Source of the DNA: an uncultured Planctomycetaceae bacterium
GTDB lineage: Bacteria; Planctomycetota; Planctomycetia; Pirellulales; Pirellulaceae
Reading direction: 5' to 3'
Length of the DNA stretch: 64,000 nucleotides
NCBI GenBank assembly: GCA_937862885.1
Contig: CALMEE010000002.1
Span: forward strand, 1-64,000
Both the position numbers and the translations under genes were made by a program. The notes under the pieces were generated by a model. That model was not told where the DNA came from, did not search any database, and saw only the letters and a program-made list of their open reading frames with translations. Positions 34,604-44,451 of the stretch are shown one piece after another; position 1 is the first letter of the stretch; every line of letters begins with the position of its first letter.

Positions 34604-35920
34604 TTAATTCTTTTTGCGTACAGAGACATTATCAAATGAGGCCGAGCCCAACGCGCCGAATAAGCCGATGCGAACAATTGCTTCCCGTGCTCCCTCTGGC
34701 ACGCGAATTTCGCGGTCATAATTTTGCCAGGCACGTGTACCCTGGAATGGCCCGATAAAGGCCGTGCCCAAGTTTTCTCGATTCTCATCAAAAAACATGA
34801 TGCTGATCGCGGGGAGATCGCTGGGGTTTAGTCCCGCGCGCACGTTATCGCATTTGAATGAAGCGCTCATGACAATGTTTGAAACAGTGCGTCCGTCGAT
34901 GGCCAATCCTTGCATCAGGTGGGCGGCATGTCCAGGTACCTCATTTGAGAACGTGACAAAGTATTCGCCATGCGGTGCCAACACTTCTTGTTCGCGCGTC
35001 AATTGACGCTGATAATACCAGCCCGGCATGGTTCCGCTTTGGTCAGGCTCTTCCTCGAAGCTGGGGTTTAGCAATCGCGGGTTTGATCCATCGGGCAAGA
35101 TTTGTCGTTGGTCTTCCGCTTTGCCGGTCATGGGAACAAAAAGGGTGGGATGCAACGCCTCGCGCACCATTTCACCATCCTTCTTCCTCATCAAATACAA
35201 CGTTTGTTGGTGTCGCTCTCCCAAGGGGACAACGATTAAGCCCCCCTCTTTCAATTGATCAACCAGTGGAATGGGAATATCTTCTGGGGAACACGTTACA
35301 ATAATCTTGTCGAACGGAGCTTTTTCAGGCCAACCCAGAAATCCATCACCAACTTTGACCTCAACATTGTTATATTTCAGACGACTCAGTGTGCGCTGCG
35401 CGCGACGCCCCAACGGTTCGACAATCTCGATGGTGTACACCTTGTCAACCAAGCCACTTAACACAGCGGCTTGATAACCGCTGCCGGTACCGATCTCCAG
35501 GACTTTGTCCGTCGGCTGAGGATCCAGTGATTCCGTCATGTAGGCGACGATGAAGGGGGAAGAAATCGTCTGTTTTTCGCCGATGGGAATACCTGCATCC
35601 AGATATGCGTATTGTTGTACCTCCTTCGGCATGAATTCATGGCGTGGAACATCGAGCATGGCTTGCAGCACTCGCTCATTTGTCACCCCGGCAGCTTTGA
35701 CAAACCGTTCAACCATAATGCGTCGCTGCGCCGCATGTTCAGCAGTCGTCTGAGCTTGAGCCAATGAACCTACCGAGATCGACACCATTATCATGACGGC
35801 GCTCACGCAGCCCATTTGCATTGAGAATGTGCTACGGAGCATGGCCAAGCGGTTAGCCCAGTACGCCGCGAGGTGTTGTCGATTCAGCGACCCAGTTTGT
35901 TTAGAAATGCGAGAAAACAT
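34604..35920 (-). CDS. Exported protein-L-isoaspartate O-methyltransferase with C-terminal beta domain
   Basis: A 438-residue protein. After a hydrophobic export signal (about 36-57) comes a PCMT domain (about 65-265) with the SAM motif VLEIGTGSGYQAAVL, DVPRHEFMP, and SPFIVAYMTESL, which repairs isoaspartyl residues using SAM. The last 165 residues form a beta-sandwich resembling carbohydrate-binding modules (NPSFEEEPDQ, PGWYYQ, SFDNVSVRK). A SAM-dependent enzyme outside the cytoplasm is puzzling, because SAM is not known to be available there. The first ATG (35920, preceded by GGGGA) is kept; a start at 35842 is possible. Confidence 0.85.
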   Translation of the reverse strand: MFSRISKQTGSLNRQHLAAYWANRLAMLRSTFSMQMGCVSAVMIMVSISVGSLAQAQTTAEHAAQRRIMVERFVKAAGVTNERVLQAMLDVPRHEFMPKEVQQYAYLDAGIPIGEKQTISSPFIVAYMTESLDPQPTDKVLEIGTGSGYQAAVLSGLVDKVYTIEIVEPLGRRAQRTLSRLKYNNVEVKVGDGFLGWPEKAPFDKIIVTCSPEDIPIPLVDQLKEGGLIVVPLGERHQQTLYLMRKKDGEMVREALHPTLFVPMTGKAEDQRQILPDGSNPRLLNPSFEEEPDQSGTMPGWYYQRQLTREQEVLAPHGEYFVTFSNEVPGHAAHLMQGLAIDGRTVSNIVMSASFKCDNVRAGLNPSDLPAISIMFFDENRENLGTAFIGPFQGTRAWQNYDREIRVPEGAREAIVRIGLFGALGSASFDNVSVRKKN

Positions 35921-36050
35921 AAAAAAGTCCCCAGCTAAACCCGAAATTGACTTCGGAAATAATTACCCGCTCGCTTATTATAGCATTTTCGCACAAAATT
36001 TCCGCGTCCAATCGATGCGTTACAGCACTTAGTCGAATCGAGGCAATCAC

Positions 36051-36881
36051 TTGAATACCGAAAGTCCTGACAGTTCCCAACAAAATGAGCCTTGGTGGCC
36101 GGTGGTTGTTCCGTTCGTGATATTCATGATCGTTACAGCGATGGAGCCCAAGTTGGGAGACACGTTCAACAACTGGGCGGACCTGAGCGAAGGTGCGGGT
36201 CAAGCCGACGGCGAGCAAGGGCAGGTCGCCGAAGAAGAATCCACGATTGGCGGCTGGGCATGGAACAATCCCGCCAGCAGATATTTCGTGATCTACAGCG
36301 TGAAGATAATTCTAATCGCGGTAATTGTCATTTATTGTTTCCCATTTTACTTAAGACACTTCCCCTGCAAACTGAGTTGGTGGGGGATCATCGTTGGTGT
36401 CGTTGGAGCAGTGTTGTGGATTGGCCTATGCCAATTACAACTGGAAAGAGCAATCGCCACGACGTTGGGTTTACCGGAGACATGGTTTGCACAACGCGCG
36501 GCGGCGAACCCAGGGCTGCATTTTCAATCGCTTATGCCTATTGGTCTATTTTTTCTTGTGAGGTTTTTTGGCTTAGTGATCGTCGTGCCATTGATTGAAG
36601 AACTGTTTCTACGAGGATTCTTCATTCGATATATTGAAGACGTTGAATGGTGGAAGGCTAAGTTTGACCAACTCGGCTGGTTGCCTTTGCTCATGCCGTC
36701 GATTTACGGAGTGCTGGCTCATCCGATGTCGGAAGCGTTCGCAGCGGCAACTTGGTTTGGCTTGGTTACGTGGTTAATGGTGCGCACACGCAGTTTATGG
36801 GATTGCATTATGGCGCACGCGATCACCAACTTGATGTTGGGGTTGTATGTGGTGCGGTACGAGCAGTGGCACTTGTGGTGA
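36051..36881 (+). CDS. CPBP family intramembrane metalloprotease
   Basis: A 276-residue membrane protein of the CAAX-protease/bacteriocin-processing family. The conserved motifs are EELFLRGFFIRY (glutamates as catalytic base and ligand), a HPMSEAFAA W-containing motif, and a last HAITNL. Six or more membrane segments are visible. It starts with TTG, preceded by GAGG. Planctomycete relatives are annotated as CAAX prenyl protease-related; some family members accompany exosortase systems, and this genome has PEP-CTERM proteins, but no direct link is shown here. Confidence 0.88.
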   Translation: MNTESPDSSQQNEPWWPVVVPFVIFMIVTAMEPKLGDTFNNWADLSEGAGQADGEQGQVAEEESTIGGWAWNNPASRYFVIYSVKIILIAVIVIYCFPFYLRHFPCKLSWWGIIVGVVGAVLWIGLCQLQLERAIATTLGLPETWFAQRAAANPGLHFQSLMPIGLFFLVRFFGLVIVVPLIEELFLRGFFIRYIEDVEWWKAKFDQLGWLPLLMPSIYGVLAHPMSEAFAAATWFGLVTWLMVRTRSLWDCIMAHAITNLMLGLYVVRYEQWHLW

Positions 36882-36891
36882 TCAAATGACC

Positions 36892-37830
36892 TTAGCAACG
36901 CGCAGCTAAACCGAGTTGGTCCAAAACACACTGCCTAACCGCATTGTGTTCGATGGAACAAGCGACCTCTAGGTTCTCGCGCCATTCACGGAAACTGCGG
37001 CGATCAAAGACAGTCACTCCTCGTGTCAATTGGCCAGCGATTTCTACTTGGCCTGCCATCGGTTCAAACTCGAAGAGGCGAGGTTCGAGCAACGAGACCA
37101 AGCCGACCGCATCATTTAAGGTGATGCTTTCGGCAGCGAGTTGCTGGCGATAAGCGCGGTATGCAAATGGCAAAATCTGCCGCAAAAAACTGCCGATTCT
37201 GGTATCTTCATCCGGAAGTTGGTGTAGGAAATCCAAGTCAAATTGGACCTGCCGCGTGATGTTGAGCGGGATGAGCGTTTTGGCAGTGCGCGATTCCAAT
37301 ACTTCCTGTGCGCTAATTGGGTCAAAATAGAAATTGAATTCGGCCGCTGGTGTGATGTTGCCGATACCGTCAACGCTGCCGCCAACGATGACTAGGCGAT
37401 GAATCAAGTCGGCGATAGTGGGGTCGCGGCGAAATGCACGGGCAATGTTGGTCAGCGGCCCCAAACACACGACCGTAACATCATTCGGATTTGCACGCAC
37501 GCAATCAGAAATCAATTTCTCCGCATCCAGGATGTGCTTTAACTCGGCAACATTGAAGTCGCTATTACCTAGTCCGTCACTTCCATACAAAAACGTCGTG
37601 TTGTCTGCCGGCGCATCATCGCAAGGCTTGGCCGCGCCGATTCTTGGATATTTAGGAGGATCAAGTACATCGAGGATGACTTGCATGTTGCGCGTCGCTT
37701 GATCGGCCGATACGCAACCCTCAGTGGCCGTTAGTGCCAGGACCTCCAAACGGCTATCGAATAGCGCCATGCTGATGGCAACAGCGTCATCAGTTCCCAT
37801 ATCACAATCGATAATGACTTTGCGTGTCAT
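36892..37830 (-). CDS. Inosine-uridine preferring nucleoside hydrolase
   Basis: A 312-residue enzyme that cleaves the N-glycosidic bond of ribonucleosides. The calcium-binding motif DCDMGTDD (residues 8-15) is the family signature (DxDxxxDD); VCLGPLTNIA, a VIVGG motif and an AEFNFYFDP segment complete the active site. Length is normal. It converges on the CPBP gene with only 10 bases between stops. Base preference cannot be read from sequence. Confidence 0.92.
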   Translation of the reverse strand: MTRKVIIDCDMGTDDAVAISMALFDSRLEVLALTATEGCVSADQATRNMQVILDVLDPPKYPRIGAAKPCDDAPADNTTFLYGSDGLGNSDFNVAELKHILDAEKLISDCVRANPNDVTVVCLGPLTNIARAFRRDPTIADLIHRLVIVGGSVDGIGNITPAAEFNFYFDPISAQEVLESRTAKTLIPLNITRQVQFDLDFLHQLPDEDTRIGSFLRQILPFAYRAYRQQLAAESITLNDAVGLVSLLEPRLFEFEPMAGQVEIAGQLTRGVTVFDRRSFREWRENLEVACSIEHNAVRQCVLDQLGLAARC

Positions 37831-38664
37831 AATAAATTCATCCTAGATGTGCGTTTTCCACTTGCTGTCCCGCTTCACTAAGGCGAAACGGCTCGGGCCA
37901 ACCAAGGTCGTTGGGCCTCTGGGGCATGCCACCAAAACTGGCGAGTGCAACGATAACCGCTTACATTATTCGGATCAGACCCACCTTCATTCACCCGGCA
38001 ATTGCGGCTCGCGAAATCGTGACAACTCAACTGAAAGGCGAACGCCGGATGATTCCGGCTTGAGGCGGAATGTCCCACGTTCACCATGTTTGATTCAGCC
38101 GGACTCCATCTGTTGCAGAGCGAATAAAAAAATGATTCGGTGATTGATGATACGATTCCGACAATTTTTCAACCGACAGCCGCAGACGTGCGAACCTGCA
38201 GAGTGTACTCCGGTTTTCTAGTAAACCCCGCAGGCCAGCGGATCAACGACAAAACACCCAAAGTATTCTTGCTTGAGCATGAACTCAAGCCCGCAATCCC
38301 TACCAACAAATTCATAATTGAATTGCGCAGACACTGCTGACGGCTAATTCAGTTAGCGGGATTTTAGTTTTAATCCCCCCTTGATACAAGTAAATTCTGC
38401 TGATTTTCCCGAGTAGTGCGAGATCCTGCAAACGGGTTGCGTTAAACGTTAGCGTTCATTCGGATTAGGAAAAAGCCTACAATCGGCTACGTTCTCGCGT
38501 GAAAAACCCCCGGCATGAAATCAAGCGGCAATATCTCCTAGGTTTGACAATATTCTGATAGTTTACAGGAACGAGTTTCGCCTTTCAGAAGGTGCGTTCG
38601 AACGAACCCTCAATTGCCGGAAAATATCGTCAATTACTCGTCTTTCATAGGACGAATTTTTATT
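37831..38664. other. Long intergenic region upstream of trpD
   Basis: About 830 bases. Frames such as 37847-38143 (plus) have no start signal or known pattern. A GGGATT-N8-AATCCC hairpin occurs at about 38358-38378 but no T-run follows. No trp leader peptide with tandem Trp codons was seen. Confidence 0.5.
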
Positions 38665-39678
38665 ATGTGGAATGTAGCAATCAGAAAATTGCACAAGGGC
38701 GAATCGCTGGCCTTTGACGAAATGGTCGAGTTGATGAACACGATCATGTCGGGGTCGCTCACCGATGCCGAGATTGCGGAGTGCCTCACCTTATTGGCTC
38801 GCAAGGGAGAATCCGTTGACGAATTGGCGGGGGCCGCCGCAGCGTTGCAGCAGCGGATGACAACGATCACCTGCTCGAGAGACTACTTGATCGATACTTG
38901 CGGTACTGGGGGGAGTGGTAAGCATACGTTTAACATCAGCACCGCGGCAGCGTTCGTGGCGGTGGCGGCTGGAGCCACCGTGGCAAAACACGGCAACCGG
39001 GCCATCACGGGAAGTTCCGGTTCGGCAGATGTCTTACAAGAACTAGGTGTCAGGGTCGATGCACCATTTGCCGTGATTGAGGATTGCCTGAACGAGATTG
39101 GGATTTGCTTTTGCTTTGCTCCCCAATTTCATCCTTCAGTCAAACATGCGGCAGCGGCTCGCAAACAATTGAATTTCCCAACGATTTTCAATTTGCTAGG
39201 GCCACTCTGCAATCCAGCTCGGGCTCCTTACCAATTATTAGGGGCTGGGCGAGGTGAGACGCGAAGGCTGCTGGCCGAAGCGCTTGCTAGGTTGGGGACA
39301 CAACGCTCAGCGGTCTTGCATGGCCGCGACGGCATCGGCGAGGTATCGATCTCTGCCGAGACCGATGTTGATTGCGTAACTGGAACAGGGATCGAAGTTG
39401 GCGTTTGGAGTCCAGAAGATTTTGGTGTGACGCGCGCGGATCTGGGGACAATACAGGTCAGCTCTCCACAGCAAAGCGCTAACTTGATTCGACAGGTGTT
39501 GGACAACCGCGAAGGCCCCTGCCTTGAAATTGTTGTGGCTAATGCTGCTGCCGCATTGTGGCTAGTCGGGATCGCAGAGAGCTTTCAACAAGCCAGCAAA
39601 CTCGCGCGTCAGGCACTCGCCAGCGGTATGGCCAAACATGTGCTGAATCAACTGGTGGAACGCACCAACTCGTGCTAA
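38665..39678 (+). CDS. trpD: Anthranilate phosphoribosyltransferase
   Basis: A 337-residue enzyme joining anthranilate and PRPP in tryptophan synthesis. The PRPP loop GTGGSGKHTFNIST (about 83-96) and the KHGNRAITGSSGSADVLEELG-like segment are clear; NLLGPLCNPA is the anthranilate-side motif. The ATG at 38665 gives the normal N-terminal helix; the upstream TTG at 38614 would add a hydrophobic peptide not typical of the family. No other trp gene is nearby, so the pathway is dispersed. Confidence 0.93.
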   Translation: MWNVAIRKLHKGESLAFDEMVELMNTIMSGSLTDAEIAECLTLLARKGESVDELAGAAAALQQRMTTITCSRDYLIDTCGTGGSGKHTFNISTAAAFVAVAAGATVAKHGNRAITGSSGSADVLQELGVRVDAPFAVIEDCLNEIGICFCFAPQFHPSVKHAAAARKQLNFPTIFNLLGPLCNPARAPYQLLGAGRGETRRLLAEALARLGTQRSAVLHGRDGIGEVSISAETDVDCVTGTGIEVGVWSPEDFGVTRADLGTIQVSSPQQSANLIRQVLDNREGPCLEIVVANAAAALWLVGIAESFQQASKLARQALASGMAKHVLNQLVERTNSC

Positions 39679-39747
39679 ACATTCGTTGGCCAGAACGCCA
39701 GACGGTTACTCGATAGCCAGGGAAATATCTCGGAATTGTCGTCTGCG

Positions 39748-40206
39748 TCAGTTGCGATTCTGCGACTGTAACAACTGCGTTGCCAATTGTTTTACGCGTT
39801 GCACCATGGCAAACAAACCGTTGCGGCGATTTGGGCTGAGATGCAAGTCGAGTCCAAGCTCTTTGAACAGGCTTTTCTCATCGCATGCAATTATCTGTTG
39901 CGGAGACATGCCCTGGTACAAGCTAAGCAGGATGACAATTAAGCCTTTCACAATCAATGAATCGCTGTCCGCAAAAATGGTCACGGAGGGAGGAAGACTA
40001 GAGTCGTGAGTTGGTTGTTCGACTAGGTCCAGCCACACCGTACTCATGCAACCTTGTACAATGTTTTCGCTGGTTTGAAATTTTGGATCCAGCGGCGGGA
40101 GTTCTCGGCCGAGTTCAATGATGTAGTCCCAGCGTTCATCCCACTCTGGCATCTCGTGGAATTCGCTGACAATCTCGTCACGGCTTGGCGGAAACTTTGC
40201 GTTCAA
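39748..40206 (-). CDS. sufE: SufE family Fe-S assembly protein
   Basis: A 152-residue sulfur-acceptor protein. Cys53 in the VQGCMSTVWL loop is the conserved residue that takes sulfur from the SufS cysteine desulfurase; the N-terminal helix (WDERWDYIIELGRELPPL) and the LSLYQGMSPQQI segment are typical. No other suf gene lies here, so it acts with partners encoded elsewhere. Convergent with trpD. Confidence 0.93.
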   Translation of the reverse strand: MNAKFPPSRDEIVSEFHEMPEWDERWDYIIELGRELPPLDPKFQTSENIVQGCMSTVWLDLVEQPTHDSSLPPSVTIFADSDSLIVKGLIVILLSLYQGMSPQQIIACDEKSLFKELGLDLHLSPNRRNGLFAMVQRVKQLATQLLQSQNRN

Positions 40207-40936
40207 TTTTGGCTTACAAGGTTGAGTTGTGAGACTTGATGTATGAAATTGATGGTATCGAATACTCTGACAGGCAGCCTATCTTACATGATCAGCTAAT
40301 CAATGTACCGCCAGGGAGCATTTGAGCTAATGCGATTTGCCCAAAAGACGAAACAACATTTTACGGGTTAGGCGACAAACCGTTGGCCGTCCGAGCTTCT
40401 CGCTCCGCTTATGATCGGCCGATTCAATTGAATGATGGCTGCATATCAGGAATTGTAGATCATTGATCTGTCTCCCAGCATACTCTAGTCTACGGGCGAA
40501 GGGCAAAGGTGGAATGTTCGGTAGCGAAAATAGGTGGCGCGCGAAACTTAAGCCGAGAGTACTTTTAACCAAGGACTGCAATTGAGGGCTGGTTGAATTT
40601 CCCAAGTTTGCCAAAGTTTTGCAGGCATCTCCGCATTTTTCGAGCGATCGTGACCCCTTTTTCCTGTAACTTACGCCTAGATATCTAGCCGTTTTTGTTG
40701 AGATTTTTTGGAATGTATCTCTTCTTGCTTCGTTTACCCAACTAGAAAACAGTCCAATGCTTGGTCGATGAACGCTTTAGATCCATTGGTTCCCGTTGGG
40801 AAATCCCGGAAATCATCGAGAGAAACCACAAAACACGATTGTATTCCAATTTTTGCGAAATCTATAATGGCCGTTGCTCAATTTCCAACATGGAATGAGA
40901 ACTTTGGCTCAACACTTTTGAATATGAGATCAATTC
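40207..40936. other. Intergenic region upstream of the di-haem cytochrome gene
   Basis: About 730 bases without a supported gene. A perfect 12-base palindrome CTAGATATCTAG lies at 40677-40688, followed by a T-rich stretch, 250 bases upstream of the cytochrome start; it may be an operator, but length alone is not strong evidence. Confidence 0.45.
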
Positions 40937-43000
40937 ATGAGAAGAACTTGCGTGCGCACTAACCTAATTTTGATAACAATCAGCTTTTTTGTGGGGTTCG
41001 TTCTCGCCAGTCGCCTCGATGCCCAGCAATATGACATCGAATTATCGAAGCAAGCCACGGAAATTTTGCGCGACTATTGCAAGTTATGTCATGGCGATGA
41101 CTTTAATTTTCCGCTGTTGGATGTGATGTCGCGAGAATCGCTGTTAGCACCAAACGGAAAGAACAAGAAGCCGTTTGTGGTTCCAGGAAAACCAGACGAA
41201 TCACGAATTTGGTCGCGCATCAAGGCTGACGAGATGCCGCCTGACTACATGCCTCAGCTGTCGGAAGACCAAAAATCGATCGTTCAGCGCTGGATTGCGG
41301 ATGGTGCTTACTTCCCGCCAATTAGTGCCGAAGAGCGGACTGTGCGTCCATTTTTTGGCCAAGAAACCACGCTGCAGATGATTTCGGAAGACTTGAATAA
41401 TATCGACCAAGAGGACTATCCCTATATCCGTTATTTTTCGTTGATGCATCTTTGGAATAATGTCGAAGGCCCTGACCCGATCACCGATGAAGATTTGCGG
41501 ATGGTGCGTGCGGCGGTGTCGAAGATGATCAATAGTCTTTCCACGCGTCCGAGAATCGTCCCGCCACGTGTTGTCGAAGCGGAATACGGCACGTTGCTCG
41601 CTATCGATTTGCGCGACTACGGGTGGACGAGTTGGCATTGGAATCAGCTGCTCACTGAGTATCCTTATGGATTGCGAATCGGCGGGCGTGATGCAAATCG
41701 AGTTTACAATTATTTAGGGACGCGCGTGCCCTACCTGCGTGCCGATTGGTTCGTGTTTCATGCATCGCGGCCGCCTTTGTATCATACGCTGTTGAATATC
41801 CCCATGAATGCCAAGACGTTAGAAGAACATCTTGGAGTGAACATTTATGAGAACTTCACGAAAAACACGCTGATGCGAGCGGCCTTTGACGGCAAGTCGA
41901 GCGGGGTATCCAAACAAAACCGGCTGGTTGAGCGTCACGAACCTACGCGAGGCACGCGGTTCTATTGGAAGAGCTATGACATGCTGCCGGAGGTGGCTTC
42001 GACTGCAGCGGGAGACTTCACTCGCAGTCCACTGGGTCCGATATTCGAAGAGTATGCTGGTCGACGACAACTGGCTGCTTTCGAACATGATGGCGGCGAA
42101 ATTATCTACAGTCTTCCTAATGGGTTGCAGGCGTACATGCTGGTGGATGGCAAAGATCGACGCATAGATGCCGGGCCGTTGTCAGTTGTCCAGGATCCTA
42201 ACCAGCACTCGAACACGCCAGAGATTGTTAATGGTATCAGTTGCATGGGCTGTCATGATCAAGGCATGATTACTTGGAAAGCCGATCAAATCCGCCCCAT
42301 CTATTTGCCGCAACAAGGTTCAGCCGTTGCCGACAAGGTGCTGAAACTGTTTCCCGAGAATGATGTTTTCCAGCGAATTGTGGATGAAGACCGCCAATAT
42401 TTCATGGAAAATCTGAAGAAAGCAACCGGTGACTTCTTGATGGCAGGCCAACGGAAACGTGATGCTCAAGCCATGACAAAGTTCTATACGGGCTTATTGC
42501 AAGCGACGGATACCAAATACGACGCAGCTAAACTTGAAGGCTTCGTTGACGAGGAAATGGCGCGTCCGAATATGGAAACCATGGAGCGCAAACAGCTGGT
42601 GATGAACATGATCGCCAAAGGCAATGATAAATTCGAGTGGGGACTGTCCATCGATGATGCAGTGGCCATGTACGAAATCAATCCGATTAAACATGAAACC
42701 AGTTTCAATAGTTTTGCTGATCCAGTTACCAAGATTTCGAAGATCTATTATCGCGATGTAACGATTCATGACATCGCTCGGGAACTTGGCTTGCCGGATC
42801 GACAAGAAGATGCTGACCGGCTCAACATGAAGACTGCCGCGCATCTCAAACTGATGTGCAGTATGCCGCAATTCCAGAACCTGGGACTGGCCACATTGTC
42901 GCAAAATGGTGGAACCATCAATCGTGCAACTTGGGAACGAGCATATGGACGTGTGGCTCGCGAAATGGGATGCGGCGTGCCGGTTGATATTCAGCAATAA
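40937..43000 (+). CDS. Exported di-haem c-type cytochrome-like protein
   Basis: A 687-residue protein with a signal peptide (about 1-30) and two CXXCH haem motifs: C48-K-L-C-H52 in a PSCyt1-like N-terminal domain (about 35-125), and C436-M-G-C-H440 in the middle. The rest is mixed alpha/beta without a family I recognise. It is probably periplasmic and involved in electron transfer. It is followed after 84 bases by the gene for the new-family protein at 43085, with the same orientation, so they probably form an operon. Substrate unknown. Confidence 0.8.
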   Translation: MRRTCVRTNLILITISFFVGFVLASRLDAQQYDIELSKQATEILRDYCKLCHGDDFNFPLLDVMSRESLLAPNGKNKKPFVVPGKPDESRIWSRIKADEMPPDYMPQLSEDQKSIVQRWIADGAYFPPISAEERTVRPFFGQETTLQMISEDLNNIDQEDYPYIRYFSLMHLWNNVEGPDPITDEDLRMVRAAVSKMINSLSTRPRIVPPRVVEAEYGTLLAIDLRDYGWTSWHWNQLLTEYPYGLRIGGRDANRVYNYLGTRVPYLRADWFVFHASRPPLYHTLLNIPMNAKTLEEHLGVNIYENFTKNTLMRAAFDGKSSGVSKQNRLVERHEPTRGTRFYWKSYDMLPEVASTAAGDFTRSPLGPIFEEYAGRRQLAAFEHDGGEIIYSLPNGLQAYMLVDGKDRRIDAGPLSVVQDPNQHSNTPEIVNGISCMGCHDQGMITWKADQIRPIYLPQQGSAVADKVLKLFPENDVFQRIVDEDRQYFMENLKKATGDFLMAGQRKRDAQAMTKFYTGLLQATDTKYDAAKLEGFVDEEMARPNMETMERKQLVMNMIAKGNDKFEWGLSIDDAVAMYEINPIKHETSFNSFADPVTKISKIYYRDVTIHDIARELGLPDRQEDADRLNMKTAAHLKLMCSMPQFQNLGLATLSQNGGTINRATWERAYGRVAREMGCGVPVDIQQ

Positions 43001-43084
43001 CACTGGATAAGACCTGCACGACACCCGTTGCCCGACCACCAACTTAAAACACAAATCGATACATATAAAATTCGGAGTATATCA

Positions 43085-44197
43085 ATGAGGACCATTCTGA
43101 CATGGATAACCGCTGGCACACTGTTGCTGGGCTTTGCTGGGGCGACCGTCCGAGCCAACGAAACAGAACCGGTGATTGCGCAGGCTATGGAAAAAGTGTG
43201 CGTCGCCGTGATGAAGATTCTGCAGGACGAAGGGCGGAAACACGAGATCATCGTGGGTGATATTTCCGGAATGCCGAATCTCAAAGCAAGTGGCGGCGTC
43301 GAACTCGCTCGGCAACTTGAGTTGGCGCTGGAGCGTGCCGGCATTCGTGTTCACGATGACGCCGACACCCAGCTCATGGGGACGTTCAACATGATCCAAG
43401 ACAAGGCACATCCGGACCATGACTTCGATTCACTGGCTATGAAAATCCATTTGAAGCTGATGGATGAATTTGGCAAGGAACTTGCCGAGCCAGAGATCTT
43501 GGTGTATGGCAATCAAATCTTGCAAATTGCTGGGATCAACACGCATATTCCCCCGCAAAGTACCCCTAAAGAAAAACAACAAGAAATTATTCGCCAATTC
43601 AGGAAACCGGACACCGGTTTGACCGGCAATCAGGTTCACGCGGGAGGTCCGTTCGCAATTGAAGTTTTCGTCAACAATAGTGGAAAACTGTTATCTAAAG
43701 TTCCGTCGATCGATACAAAAGGTCGGCCATTCGTTCCGCTGCATCATGGTGAAGAGTATGTCGTGCGATTGCACAACCATGCGGATTTCGAAACGGCAGT
43801 GACCTTGGTGATTGACGGCGTGAATGTGTTTGTGAATTCCCAAGATCCAGGATTGAAGGCAGATAGCAAATTTATCGTAAAGGCTAAATCAGCCGTCGAT
43901 ATTCCCGGGTGGTTCATCACCAAGAGCCATTCCAAGGCGTTTGAAATCGGCGGCTATCTGGAAAGTGTTGCGGCGCAAAAGGGAGTGCAAGCATCGTCTG
44001 GAAAAGTTGGAACGATCACGGCCGTCTTTCAAGCCTCGTGGGAAGTCGGTGGACGACCCCCAGCAGACGAGCCATCAGGCAATCCAAAAGGTGGCAAGGC
44101 AACCAAAGAAGGTCGAGATATTACCAAAGAATATCAGCAAGTCACGCGCGACTTTGGTGTTGTCCGTTCAACGATCAGCGTGCGTTACGATCGCTAG
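43085..44197 (+). CDS. Exported protein of the new family (paralogue of the protein at 18750)
   Basis: A 370-residue protein with signal peptide (about 1-22). Its first domain (HEIIVGDISGMPNL, a helix and a QLMGTFNM strand) and second domain (PFAIEVFV, GEEYVVRLHN, an IDG motif, F-x-IGGYLESVAA, GTITAVF) match the product of 18750-20174 in order; the ends RDFGVVRSTISVRY and RKFGLTRAVIKVRY also match. It lacks the Arg/Thr-rich insert. The ATG at 43085 has GGAG seven bases upstream. The partner here is a di-haem cytochrome rather than a caspase. Function unknown. Confidence 0.78.
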   Translation: MRTILTWITAGTLLLGFAGATVRANETEPVIAQAMEKVCVAVMKILQDEGRKHEIIVGDISGMPNLKASGGVELARQLELALERAGIRVHDDADTQLMGTFNMIQDKAHPDHDFDSLAMKIHLKLMDEFGKELAEPEILVYGNQILQIAGINTHIPPQSTPKEKQQEIIRQFRKPDTGLTGNQVHAGGPFAIEVFVNNSGKLLSKVPSIDTKGRPFVPLHHGEEYVVRLHNHADFETAVTLVIDGVNVFVNSQDPGLKADSKFIVKAKSAVDIPGWFITKSHSKAFEIGGYLESVAAQKGVQASSGKVGTITAVFQASWEVGGRPPADEPSGNPKGGKATKEGRDITKEYQQVTRDFGVVRSTISVRYDR

Positions 44198-44451
44198 CCG
44201 TAAGACGCTCAACGAATGATTGCCAGCGAATTGAGTTCAACTTGGGAATAGTCCATGAGAACTTCGTTGCCATACGTGGCATGAGATGTGTGTTGACTCG
44301 GTTTGCCGACGAGTCACGTTCCTCCAATGTGAAAAATGCTGCTTTTTCGTGTTGCGGTCAACCGAAGCGGATCTTTGCCTAACGACAAAGACTTGGCTGT
44401 GCTACAATAGACCTCAGGTAACAACTGCTAAACTGGGGAATTGTTGGCACA

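Noticed and set aside
37847-38143. 98-codon plus-strand frame after the nucleoside hydrolase gene
   Set aside because: No start signal; composition and hydrophobicity look random.
38358-38378. GGGATT-N8-AATCCC hairpin upstream of trpD as a trp attenuator
   Set aside because: No T-run, no leader peptide with tandem Trp codons and no alternative antiterminator stem.
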